This document shows positions 43,616-52,700 of a DNA stretch of 56,863 bases, one piece after another. The notes under the pieces are model-generated. The model was not told the origin of the DNA. It saw only the letters and a list, made by a program, of their open reading frames with translations, and did no database searches. The DNA lies in the NCBI RefSeq assembly GCF_024699075.1, contig NZ_JAILQF010000222.1, positions 1-56,863 of the forward strand, written 5' to 3'. This DNA comes from Butyrivibrio sp. (GTDB taxonomy: Bacteria; Bacillota_A; Clostridia; Lachnospirales; Lachnospiraceae). The position numbers were made by a program, and so were the translations under genes. Each line of letters begins with the position of its first letter. Position 1 is the first letter of the stretch.

Positions 43616-44167
43616 ATGAACGAAAAGATTAAAGTCTACAACGACAAAATGAATAAAGCTTATGATTTTCTTGTAGAAGATCTTGCAACTGTAAGAGCAG
43701 GAAGAGCTAACCCACATGTTCTTGATAAGATCCGTGTGGACTATTACGGAACACCTACACCTATACAGCAGGTTGGTAATGTATCAGTACCTGAAGCAAG
43801 GATCATTCAGATTGCTCCTTGGGAAAAGAATATGCTTAAGGAGATAGAGAAAGCAATCCTTACATCAGATATCGGTATCAATCCTACTAATGATGGTAGC
43901 GTTATCCGTCTTGTATTCCCTGAACTTACAGAGGAGAGACGTAAGCAGCTTTCCAAAGATATCAAGAAAAAGGGCGAAGATGCTAAAGTTGCAGTAAGAA
44001 ATGTTCGTCGTGATGGAAATGAAGCATTCAAGAAGCTTAAGGGAACAGAAGTTTCTGAAGATGAGATCAGCGATCTTACAGATGAGCTTCAGAAGATCAC
44101 AGATGAGTTTGTAAAGAAGATAGATTCAACAATCGAAGCTAAAACCAAGGAAATAATGACAGTATGA
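43616..44167 (+). CDS. frr: ribosome recycling factor
   Basis: 183 residues. Splits post-termination ribosomes with EF-G. Family marks: FLVEDLATVRAGRANPHVLDKI, VDYYGTPTPIQQV, RRKQLSKDIKKKGEDAKVAVRNVRRD in part, and the C-terminal coiled-coil helix. ATG 43616 follows AAGGAGGAG; an earlier in-frame codon inside pyrH lacks a site. The stop codon overlaps the uppS start (ATGA), so translation is coupled. Confidence 0.97.
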   Translation: MNEKIKVYNDKMNKAYDFLVEDLATVRAGRANPHVLDKIRVDYYGTPTPIQQVGNVSVPEARIIQIAPWEKNMLKEIEKAILTSDIGINPTNDGSVIRLVFPELTEERRKQLSKDIKKKGEDAKVAVRNVRRDGNEAFKKLKGTEVSEDEISDLTDELQKITDEFVKKIDSTIEAKTKEIMTV

Positions 44168-44889
44168 GTGAAGAAAGAAAGATACCAAGGCACGTTGCCT
44201 TTATTCTTGATGGTAACGGGCGCTGGGCTAAAGCTAAGGGAATGCCTAGAAACTATGGTCATGTTCAGGGCGCCAAAGCTGTTGAACAGATGCTTTTTGA
44301 TGCAGGTGAGCTTGGAATAGAGTATGTAACAGTTTATGCCTTTTCGACAGAGAACTGGAACAGACCTGAAACTGAAGTTTCTGCCCTTATGGCTCTTTTT
44401 AAAAAATATCTTAAGTCCGAGATCAAGACTTGTATGAAAAATAATGTAAGAAGCTGTGTTATAGGTGAAAGAAGTCGTCTTCCCAAGGATGTTCTTAAAG
44501 TTGTAGAAGAGCTTGAGGAGACAACAAAGAATAATACAGGTCTTACCTTTGCAATTGCTATTAACTATGGAAGCCGTGATGAGATCACACGTGCAACCAG
44601 AAAGATAGCTCAGAAAGTTGAGAACGGAGAGATCAAAGCTTCCGATATTACTGAAAAGATGATAAATGATAATCTGGATACAGGATTTATGCCTGATCCC
44701 GATCTTCTTATCAGAACCTGCGGTGAGCAGAGAGTTTCCAATTATCTTCTCTGGCAGCTTGCATATACAGAGTTTTATTTTACTGATATATGCTGGCCTG
44801 ATTTCAACAAAGCAGAGCTTGAAAAAGCTATTGATGCCTATAATCACAGGACAAGAAGATTTGGTGGACTTAAGAAGGGTGAAGAATAA
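44164..44889 (+). CDS. uppS: undecaprenyl pyrophosphate synthase (isoprenyl transferase)
   Basis: Condenses isopentenyl units in cis onto farnesyl pyrophosphate to make the wall-lipid carrier. 241 residues: the catalytic aspartate in FILDGNGRWAKAKGMPRNYGH, then VTVYAFSTENWNRP, NYGSRDEI, and the C-terminal DLLIRTCGEQRVSNYLLWQLAYTEFYF block in two pieces. It starts within the frr stop codon (ATGA). Normal length. Confidence 0.96.
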   Translation: MSEERKIPRHVAFILDGNGRWAKAKGMPRNYGHVQGAKAVEQMLFDAGELGIEYVTVYAFSTENWNRPETEVSALMALFKKYLKSEIKTCMKNNVRSCVIGERSRLPKDVLKVVEELEETTKNNTGLTFAIAINYGSRDEITRATRKIAQKVENGEIKASDITEKMINDNLDTGFMPDPDLLIRTCGEQRVSNYLLWQLAYTEFYFTDICWPDFNKAELEKAIDAYNHRTRRFGGLKKGEE

Positions 44890-44903
44890 AGGAGACATTT
44901 AAA

Positions 44904-45719
44904 GTGAAGACCAGAGTTTTAAGCAGCATTGTTATAGGCGTAGTCCTTGCCATTACACTGGTTTTGGGTGGCTACGTTCTTGGCGGAGTATCTTTAATTG
45001 TTGCCCAGATTGCATATTATGAGATTGCCAAGGCACTTGGAGTCTTTGAAGAAGATGGCAAAACGGGACTCCTTTATAAGGTTGGCTTTGTCGGAGTAGT
45101 TTTACATTATGCACTTGTGATCTATCTCCATGATACTAAGACATACCTGTTTTCGATATTATTTGTGTTCCTTACAGTAATGGTCACCTATGTACTTTCT
45201 TTTCCAAAGTATAAGGCTCATCAGGCTATAGGCGCGGTATTTGCATTTTTATATGCTCCAGTGATGCTTTCCTTTATATATCTTTTAAGACTTCGTGAAA
45301 ATGGTGAATTCCTTGTATGGATGCCATTCGTAGCCTGGATATGTGATACATTTGCTTATCTTACAGGAAGAGCATTTGGAAAGCACAAGATGACACCTAT
45401 TCTGTCACCTCATAAGACTATAGAAGGTGGAATTGGCGGAATAGTATTTTCAGTACTGGCAGGGGCAATATTTGGCTTTATCATGGTGAAAGCTAAAGGA
45501 CTTGAAAGCATAATTATTGCCGAGTTTATGGTTATAACCTTTATTGCAAGTATTATTTCCCAGCTTGGAGATCTTAGTGCGTCTGCGATCAAAAGAGACA
45601 TGAATATTAAAGACTATGGAAAACTTATTCCGGGCCATGGCGGTATTATGGACAGGTTTGACAGTGTAATATTTGTAACTCCATTTATTTATGGACTGGT
45701 TGTCTTTTTTATGAAATAA
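44904..45719 (+). CDS. cdsA: phosphatidate cytidylyltransferase
   Basis: Makes CDP-diacylglycerol from phosphatidate and CTP for phospholipid synthesis; an integral membrane enzyme with about eight helices. 271 residues ending with the CDS signature region (CDTFAYLTGRAFGKHKMTPILSPHKT in two parts; SQLGDLSASAIKRDMNIKDYG; PGHGGIMDRFDS) including the conserved aspartates. Start is GTG behind AAGGAGA. A terminator follows at 45760-45803, and dxr seems to have its own promoter region. Confidence 0.95.
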   Translation: MKTRVLSSIVIGVVLAITLVLGGYVLGGVSLIVAQIAYYEIAKALGVFEEDGKTGLLYKVGFVGVVLHYALVIYLHDTKTYLFSILFVFLTVMVTYVLSFPKYKAHQAIGAVFAFLYAPVMLSFIYLLRLRENGEFLVWMPFVAWICDTFAYLTGRAFGKHKMTPILSPHKTIEGGIGGIVFSVLAGAIFGFIMVKAKGLESIIIAEFMVITFIASIISQLGDLSASAIKRDMNIKDYGKLIPGHGGIMDRFDSVIFVTPFIYGLVVFFMK

Positions 45720-45759
45720 TTATCGAATGATTATTATTTGAGAAAGTGGTAAAATACAT

Positions 45760-45803
45760 GTTACAGTTCACATAAATTACACATGTGGACTGTAACGTTT
45801 TTA
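45760..45803 (+). terminator. terminator after cdsA
   Basis: GTTACAGTTCACAT (45760-45773) pairs with ATGTGGACTGTAAC (45783-45796), 14 base pairs with one G-U, followed by GTTTTTATT. This would end the pyrH-frr-uppS-cdsA transcript. Confidence 0.85.
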
Positions 45804-45841
45804 TTGTAAGCAATACCGATGTAATTGAATGCTGATATATT

Positions 45842-45891
45842 TTTTGACATATGCATTATAATATGAGGTAGGTGTCAAAAGTTCCTTTTGA
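45842..45891 (+). promoter_or_regulatory. dxr promoter region with repeated TTTTGAC words
   Basis: A TATAAT -10 lies at 45857-45862 with no good -35. It is flanked by TTTTGACA (45842-45849) and its reverse complement TGTCAAAA (45873-45880), and the latter forms a compact hairpin GTCAAAAG-TTC-CTTTTGAC (45874-45892). This could be an operator dyad around the -10 or an mRNA leader hairpin. Confidence 0.4.
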
Positions 45892-45955
45892 CCCTTACAT
45901 CATATTATAAACTGCAAACGATAATAGAATTATAAATAACGAGGAATTGTTGATT

Positions 45956-47104
45956 ATGGGTAGAAAAATAGTACTTCTGGGTTCTACTGGTTCAATCGGA
46001 ACACAGACACTTGATGTTGTAAGAGCTAATTCTGATGAGCTTAAGGTCGTAGCTCTCGCTGCTGGACATAATGTTGATCTTATGGAAAAACAGGCCAGAG
46101 AATTTAAGCCCGGCAAAATCGCTATGTTTGACCCGGATGCGGCCAAAGAGCTTGAAAGCCGTATATCTGATCTTGGAATTACAGTCCTTAGCGGAATGGA
46201 AGGACTTTTAGAGCTGGTTCGCGATGAAAATGCTGATACTGTACTTACTGCAGTTGTCGGAATGATCGGAATCAGACCAACTATAGAAGCAATAAATGCA
46301 GGTAAAGATATCGCACTTGCTAACAAAGAGACATTGGTATGTGCCGGTCACATCATCATGCCTCTTGCAAAGAAAATGGGAGTTAAGATACTTCCTGTAG
46401 ATTCTGAGCATAGTGCAATATTCCAGTCTCTTAACGGAGAGCCTGCTTCAAAGATAGAGAAGATCCTTCTTACAGCTTCAGGTGGCCCGTTCAGAAAAAA
46501 GAGTGCCGAGGAGCTTAAAACAGTAACAGTTGATGATGCACTAAAGCATCCTAACTGGGATATGGGAGCAAAGGTTACAATTGACTCTGCTTCACTTGTA
46601 AATAAGGGACTTGAAGTCATGGAAGCAAGATGGCTTTTTGATGTACCGGTAGATAAGATCCAGGTTGTAATACAGCCCCAGTCTATCCTTCATTCTGCGG
46701 TACAGTTCGTAGATGGTGCAGTTATGGGACAGATGGGAGTTCCTGATATGAAGCTTCCTATTCAGTATGCTCTCTTTTATCCGGACAGAAGACCTATGTC
46801 AGAAGACAGACTTGACCTTTTTGCACTTGCAGATATGACTTTTGAAGCTCCAAGAACTGATGTTTTCAAGGGACTTACACTTGCTATAAGAGCTGCAAAG
46901 GAAGGCGGAAGCATGCCAACTGTATTTAATGCTGCCAATGAGCTTGCTGTTAAGAAGTTCCTTAAGCGTGAGATTCATTTCCTTGATATATATGATATGA
47001 TTACCGCCGCAATGGATAATCATAAAAAGATTGAGAATCCTTCCGTCGAAGAAATTCTGGAAGCTGAGAGCTGGACATACAGTTTCCTTGAAAATCGTCA
47101 ATAA
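45956..47104 (+). CDS. dxr: 1-deoxy-D-xylulose 5-phosphate reductoisomerase
   Basis: Turns DXP into methylerythritol phosphate with NADPH, the first committed step of the non-mevalonate isoprenoid route. 382 residues: LLGSTGSIGTQTLDVV at the N-terminus, ALANKETLVCAG, LPVDSEHSAIFQ with metal ligands, LTASGGPFR, HPNWDMGAKVTIDSASL, NKGLEVMEARWLF. I take ATG 45956, which fits the family N-terminus; two in-frame TTG codons lie closer to the GAGGA site and could add two or three residues. Confidence 0.96.
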   Translation: MGRKIVLLGSTGSIGTQTLDVVRANSDELKVVALAAGHNVDLMEKQAREFKPGKIAMFDPDAAKELESRISDLGITVLSGMEGLLELVRDENADTVLTAVVGMIGIRPTIEAINAGKDIALANKETLVCAGHIIMPLAKKMGVKILPVDSEHSAIFQSLNGEPASKIEKILLTASGGPFRKKSAEELKTVTVDDALKHPNWDMGAKVTIDSASLVNKGLEVMEARWLFDVPVDKIQVVIQPQSILHSAVQFVDGAVMGQMGVPDMKLPIQYALFYPDRRPMSEDRLDLFALADMTFEAPRTDVFKGLTLAIRAAKEGGSMPTVFNAANELAVKKFLKREIHFLDIYDMITAAMDNHKKIENPSVEEILEAESWTYSFLENRQ

Positions 47105-47202
47105 TTATTGCAGGATATAATGTAGTACATTAAAGTTCACATAAGTGCCGTATATTATGTATAGCTGTATCCTGTAACTAACAATAAGATTGGAGATATG
47201 TA
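47105..47202 (+). promoter_or_regulatory. dxr-rseP spacer with nested dyads
   Basis: TAATGTAGTACATTA (47118-47132) is a 15-base palindrome around a single central base. It lies inside the pair CAGGATA (47111-47117) and TATCCTG (47168-47174). The word GTAGTACATT recurs at 48388-48397 before ispG. These may be regulator sites or a leader fold. Confidence 0.35.
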
Positions 47203-48339
47203 TTGCTGCAGAATATCATAGTATTATTAATATTCATAGTAATTTTCTGTGTACTGGTTGTGTCTCATGAAGGTGGTCACTTCCTTATTGCTAAAGCAAA
47301 CGGAATACGAGTAACTGAGTTTACAGTAGGTATGGGACCTGTCCTTTATCAAAAGAAAAAAGGCGATACCATGTACTCTATAAGACTTCTTCCGGTTGGA
47401 GGAGCCTGTATCTTTGATGGGATGGACGGCCTTGAAGTCACAAAGCCTGAAGATGAGGATAACTACGAAGATGAACAGATAAAAGCCCAGGAAAGTCGCG
47501 ATGATAGCGAAGATGGTCAGATTTCCTTTCGAAGAGCAAATGTCTGGTCCAGAATAGCTACCGTTGTAGCAGGTCCTTTTGCTAACTTTATTCTTGGATT
47601 TATTCTTGCAATGATCATCGTATCTAATACATATTGGAGTTTTCCTACAGTTAGCGGGTTCTCTGTTGAGAATTCACCTGCTCAGGAAGCAGGACTTAAG
47701 GAAGGCGATGTGATTACAAGTGTCAATGGCAATGCAGTTCATATGAGTGCAGAAGTTACACTTAATATGTATCTTACAGACGGTGAAGATGTAGAGATCA
47801 CCTATGAACGAGATGGTCAGAGCTATTCAACTACAATAACTCCTATTCTTTATGAAGATGAAGAAACAGGCGTAAGCAGATATGTGATAGGTGTATATAT
47901 AGGAGAATATGATACTGTTTCAGGTATAGAAACCTTTAAATATGCAGGATATATGTTCAATTACTATCTGACATCCACCTGGAAGAGTCTTGGACTCTTA
48001 GTACAGGGCAGAACAGATAAGGTTGAGCTTTCAGGACCTGTAGGAATGGCTGAAATGGTTGATGAGAGCTATGAATCAGCTATGGAAACGGGTGGAATAA
48101 TTGATGTTATACTCAATATGGTCAACCTTGCAATGCTCCTTTCCATAAATCTTGGACTTATGAATCTCTTACCGATTCCCGCTCTTGATGGAGGCAGACT
48201 TATCTTCCTTCTTATAGAGGTTGTAAGAGGAAAGCCTGTTCCTGAGAAGTATGAAGGAATGATTGAACTTGTTGGAGTGGCAGCACTTATAGCTCTTATG
48301 GTCGTGGTACTGTTCCATGATGTTAGTAAATTGTTCTGA
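47203..48339 (+). CDS. rseP: site-2 membrane metalloprotease
   Basis: 378 residues with four helices. The zinc motif VVSHEGGHFLIAK (HExxH, with Gly in place of the usual Leu) is in the first helix, a PDZ domain spans about 160-240 (SPAQEAGLKEGDVITSVNG), and the C-terminal motif NLLPIPALDGGRLIFLLIE carries the third metal ligand. Such RasP/RseP enzymes cut anti-sigma factors, signal peptides and small division proteins within the membrane. Start is TTG, supported by GGAGA six bases upstream. Confidence 0.95.
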   Translation: MLQNIIVLLIFIVIFCVLVVSHEGGHFLIAKANGIRVTEFTVGMGPVLYQKKKGDTMYSIRLLPVGGACIFDGMDGLEVTKPEDEDNYEDEQIKAQESRDDSEDGQISFRRANVWSRIATVVAGPFANFILGFILAMIIVSNTYWSFPTVSGFSVENSPAQEAGLKEGDVITSVNGNAVHMSAEVTLNMYLTDGEDVEITYERDGQSYSTTITPILYEDEETGVSRYVIGVYIGEYDTVSGIETFKYAGYMFNYYLTSTWKSLGLLVQGRTDKVELSGPVGMAEMVDESYESAMETGGIIDVILNMVNLAMLLSINLGLMNLLPIPALDGGRLIFLLIEVVRGKPVPEKYEGMIELVGVAALIALMVVVLFHDVSKLF

Positions 48340-48470
48340 TCTTTATAAAGCAGGTTTTATTTATAACATATTTGGTATCTTTACAAAGTAGTACATTTAA
48401 ACTGTTATGATCATCATAAAGATGATTTTATAACGAGCAAAAAGCGAAGCGTTTGCGAGTTTAATTTTAT

Positions 48471-48524
48471 AAAGTTAGTTTTTGTCTTAAAGTTAGTTTT
48501 TGTCTTAAAGTTAGTTTTTGTCTT
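48471..48524 (+). repeat. three perfect 18-base tandem repeats before ispG
   Basis: AAAGTTAGTTTTTGTCTT occurs at 48471-48488, 48489-48506 and 48507-48524 without change, then AAAG begins a fourth unit that becomes the ispG ribosome-binding site AAAGGAGA. The array lies entirely in the untranslated leader. Confidence 0.95.
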
Positions 48525-48538
48525 AAAGGAGATTTGTA

Positions 48539-49597
48539 ATGGCATATAGAGATAATACAAAAGTCATTAAAATTGGTAATAAGGTCATAGGTGGCGGTAA
48601 TCCTATTATGATCCAGTCTATGACTAACACACGTACTGAGGATGTTGACGGAACTGTAGCTCAGATACTTAAACTTGAAGAAGCAGGATGCGATATAGTT
48701 CGTAGTACATGTCCTACACTTGAAGCTGCAAAGGCTATAGGTGAGATCAAAAAGCGCATTCATATCCCAATCGTTGCCGATATTCACTTTGATTACAAGA
48801 TGGCTATTGCAGCAATTGAAAACGGAGCTGACAAGATCCGTATTAACCCAGGTAACATTGGTGGTAAGGACAAGATAGAAGAAGTTGTACGCGCAGCAAG
48901 AGAGCGCCAGGTTCCTATAAGAGTTGGTGTTAACTCAGGATCTTTGGAAAAAGACCTTGTTGAAAAATATCACGGTGTAACACCCCAGGGACTTGTTGAG
49001 AGCGCCCTTGATAAGACACATATCATAGAAGACTGCGGTTATGACAATATGGTCATAAGCATAAAGTCATCAGATGTTATGCTTGCTGTTAAAGCGCATG
49101 AACTCTTAGTAGAAAAGACAAATTATCCTCTTCATGTTGGAATTACAGAAGCAGGAACAGTATATACAGGAAGTATCAAGTCATCAGTAGGTCTTGGAAT
49201 CATCTTAAATGAAGGAATCGGTGATACAATAAGAGTTTCTCTCTCAGGTGATCCTGTAGAAGAGATAAAAGCTGCAAAGCTCATCTTAAGAGCGCTTAAT
49301 TTAAGAGGCGGCGGAATAGATGTTGTATCATGTCCTACATGTGGACGTACCAAGATAGATCTTATCGGACTTGCTAATCAGGTTGAAGAGCTTGCCTCTC
49401 ATTATCCTCTTAACATAAGAGTTGCCGTAATGGGATGTGCAGTAAACGGCCCCGGAGAAGCAAAGGAAGCCGATATAGGTGTAGCCGGCGGCGTAGGTGA
49501 AGGACTTCTTATCAAAAAGGGAGAAGTAATTCGTAAGATGCCTGAAGATCAGCTCCTTGCAGCACTTAAGGAAGAGCTTGATCATTGGGGCGAATAA
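48539..49597 (+). CDS. ispG: 4-hydroxy-3-methylbut-2-enyl diphosphate synthase
   Basis: An iron-sulphur enzyme of the methylerythritol phosphate route that reduces the cyclic diphosphate to HMBPP. 352 residues, short bacterial form: IMIQSMTNTRTEDVDGTVAQ in parts, IVADIHFDYKMA, KIRINPGNIG, VVSCPTCGRTKIDL and AVMGCAVNGPGEAKEADIG, whose cysteines hold the 4Fe-4S cluster. AAAGGAGA precedes ATG. The 18-base repeats stand directly before that site. Confidence 0.96.
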   Translation: MAYRDNTKVIKIGNKVIGGGNPIMIQSMTNTRTEDVDGTVAQILKLEEAGCDIVRSTCPTLEAAKAIGEIKKRIHIPIVADIHFDYKMAIAAIENGADKIRINPGNIGGKDKIEEVVRAARERQVPIRVGVNSGSLEKDLVEKYHGVTPQGLVESALDKTHIIEDCGYDNMVISIKSSDVMLAVKAHELLVEKTNYPLHVGITEAGTVYTGSIKSSVGLGIILNEGIGDTIRVSLSGDPVEEIKAAKLILRALNLRGGGIDVVSCPTCGRTKIDLIGLANQVEELASHYPLNIRVAVMGCAVNGPGEAKEADIGVAGGVGEGLLIKKGEVIRKMPEDQLLAALKEELDHWGE

Positions 49598-49636
49598 GCC
49601 TTTTTAAATTATAGGACTGTGAAGGAGTTTTCTTTT

Positions 49637-49762
49637 ATGATGAGAATACTCCTTGGCAATTCGTTATTTAGACAATGCTATAAGGGGCTATGTGCCCTTA
49701 AGAAGATTATGGGGGAGAAGTATAAATGGCCAAAGCTTTTTTTGACGTATTTCCACAATTAA
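49637..49762 (+). CDS. possible 41-codon leader ORF overlapping polC
   Basis: ATG 49637 lies nine bases after GAAGGAG and opens a 41-codon frame (MMRILLGNSLFRQCYKG...) that ends at 49762, overlapping the polC start in another frame. AAGGAGT (49622-49628) can pair with ACTCCTT (49648-49654), hiding that ribosome-binding site. It might couple or limit polC translation, or be chance. Confidence 0.35.
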   Translation: MMRILLGNSLFRQCYKGLCALKKIMGEKYKWPKLFLTYFHN

Positions 49763-52700
49763 AACTCAGTGGACATACTAAAGAACTTATGGAGGAAACC
49801 AGGGTCGAGAAGGTTTCTGCCACGAGAAAGCAGGATTTTATCCGCATTTATATTTCTTCTGACTGTCTTATAGATAAACAGGAAATTCTCAAAGTTGAAA
49901 AAGAGATACGCACGCAGCTTTTTCCTAATGTATCTATAGTCATTAAGATATACGAGCGTTTTCATCTTTCTGCACAGTATACGCCGCAGAATCTTATGGA
50001 TATCTACGGCGAAAGCATTCTGCAGGAATTCAAGACCTATAATCCAATTGAATATACACTTTTAAAGGGTGCTGACTTCAGGTACCCTTCTTTGGATGCA
50101 ATGGAAATAGTCCTTGAAGATTCTGTCACATCTTCTCAGGAGGCACCTGAGATAGAACGCATAATGGACAAGATCATCAATGAACGCTGCGGTCTTAATA
50201 TCAGAATATATACAGTTTTTGAAGAAAAGAAGGATAAGAAGAAGTCTCAGGTTCCTGATTACAGTGCAGAATCTGAAAGAATGTCAGCAAAACTTGAAGC
50301 AGCGCTTGAAGCAAAGAAAGCCAAAGATCAGGAAGATAAGAATAAGGATGCTTCAAAAGGAGCATCAAAAGCAAAAAGTACGTCTCAAGCAGATGCTAAG
50401 AAAGCAAATAGTGTAGATGCAAGCGTTCAGCAGGCAGCTGAAGAAGCAGCAGCTGCTATGGCTAATGACAAGGGCGGAACGACAAGTGCAGGAGAAGGTA
50501 GCGTCAATCAAAACCGTGCACCTTCAGGCTTTGGAGGTAAGAAATTCGGAACCTGGAAAAAGGGCGGCTTTGGCGGTCCTATGAAAAAGTCTGATGATCC
50601 TAACGTAATATACGGAAGGGATTTTGATGATGATGCAATGCGCCTTTCTGAAGTAGATGGAGAGATTGGCGAAGTCACAATACAGGGTAAAGTTATAAGA
50701 TATGAGGAAAAACCTCTAAGAAATGGTGAAAAGACCATTGTCATGTTCGATCTTACAGACTTTACTGATTCTATAACTATTAAACTATTCGTAAAGAATG
50801 AAGATCTGAGTGATCTTAATAAAGACCTTAAGGCAGGTGCCTTTATCAAAGTCAAAGGTATCACCATGATCGATAAGTTTGATCATGAGCTTACAATAGG
50901 ATCAGTTGGTGGTATCAGAAAGATCAATGACTTTACTGTTAAACGTAAGGATAATGCTGAAGTTAAAAGAGTCGAACTTCATTGCCATACCAAGATGAGT
51001 GATATGGATGGTGTATCTGAAGTAAGTGATATAGTAAAGCAGGCCTACAAGTGGGGCATGCCGGGAATAGCTATTACCGACCATGGCGTAGTTCAGGCTC
51101 TTACAGATGCCAACCATGTATGGGAAGATCTGTATGGCAGCGCCTGCAAGGATGCTAAAGCAAATGAACTCCCTGTTCCTGACAGACAGAATTTTTTCAA
51201 ACTTATACTTGGAGTAGAGGGTTATCTTGTTGATGACCTTGTAGAGATAGTCAGAAATGGCAAGGGTCAGGATATAAAGGATACAACCTTTGTTGTATTT
51301 GATATTGAGACGACAGGCTTTTCACCTCTTAAGAACAAGATCATAGAGATAGGTGCCGTTAAGGTTAGAAATGGTGAGATCCTTGAAAGATTTTCAGAAT
51401 TCATAAACCCACAGGTTCCTATTCCTTTCCGTATAGAAAAGCTTACATCCATAACTGATGAGATGGTCATGGGAGCACCAACTCGTGATGTCATTATTCC
51501 AAAGTTCGTAGAATTTTGTAAGGATGCAGTCCTTGTAGGACATAACGTTGGATTTGATATAAGCTTTATTAACCAGAACTGTAAAGAACTTGGAATTGAA
51601 GCGGATTTTTCTACAGTAGATACCATGTGGCTTTCACGTGTATTCTTCCCTCATCAGGCCAAGCATACACTTGATGCTACAGCTAAAACCCTTAATGTTA
51701 TACTTGATCATCATCACAGAGCTGTAGATGATGCTGAGTGTACAGCATATATTTTCCTAAAATTCCTTCCAATGCTTGAGGAAAAAGGGGTAACAGATCT
51801 TACTAAGATGCAGGAGTTTGGACAATCAACTCCTGAAATGATAAAGCACTTAAGACCTCACCATGTGATCATCCTTGCAAAGAACACTCTTGGAAGGTGT
51901 AATCTTTATACCCTTGTTAGTAAATCTCATCTGGACTATTTCAGAAGATTTCCGCTTATTCCTAAGTCTGTCCTTTCACAGTACAGAGAAGGTCTTATCA
52001 TAGGTTCAGCATGCTGTGCGGGCGAATTGTACGGAGCTGTAGTAGAAGACAGACCGGAAACAGAAATAGCAAGACTTGTAAATTTCTATGACTATCTTGA
52101 GATACAGCCTGTTGGAAATAACCATTTCATGGTCGATTCGGAAAAATATGACAGTATTGAATCAGATGATGATATTCGCGAAGTTAACCGCAAGATAGTA
52201 AAACTTGGCGAGCAGTTCCATAAGCCGGTTGTTGCTACCTGTGATGCTCACTTTTTGAATCCTGAAGATCAGATTTACAGGACTATCATCCAGGCGGGAC
52301 GAGGCTTTGATGATGAAGAACCGGCTCCTTTGTATGTAAGAACTACTCAGGAGATGCTTGCGGAATTTGATTATCTTGGCAATGACAAGGCCTTTGAAGT
52401 ATGTGTCACTAACACAAGAAAGATCATGGATATGTGCGACTCGGTATCTCCGGTTCGCCCTGATAAGTGCCCTCCTGTAATCGAAGATTCCGATAAGACA
52501 CTTGAAAAGATCTGTTATGACAAGGCACATGAAATATATGGAGAAGAGCTTCCTGAAATAGTTGATGCAAGACTTAAAAGAGAACTTAACTCCATTATCA
52601 AGAATGGATACTCGGTTATGTATATCATAGCCCAGAAGCTTGTTTGGAAGTCCAATGAAGACGGATACCTTGTTGGATCCAGAGGATCTGTAGGTAGCTC

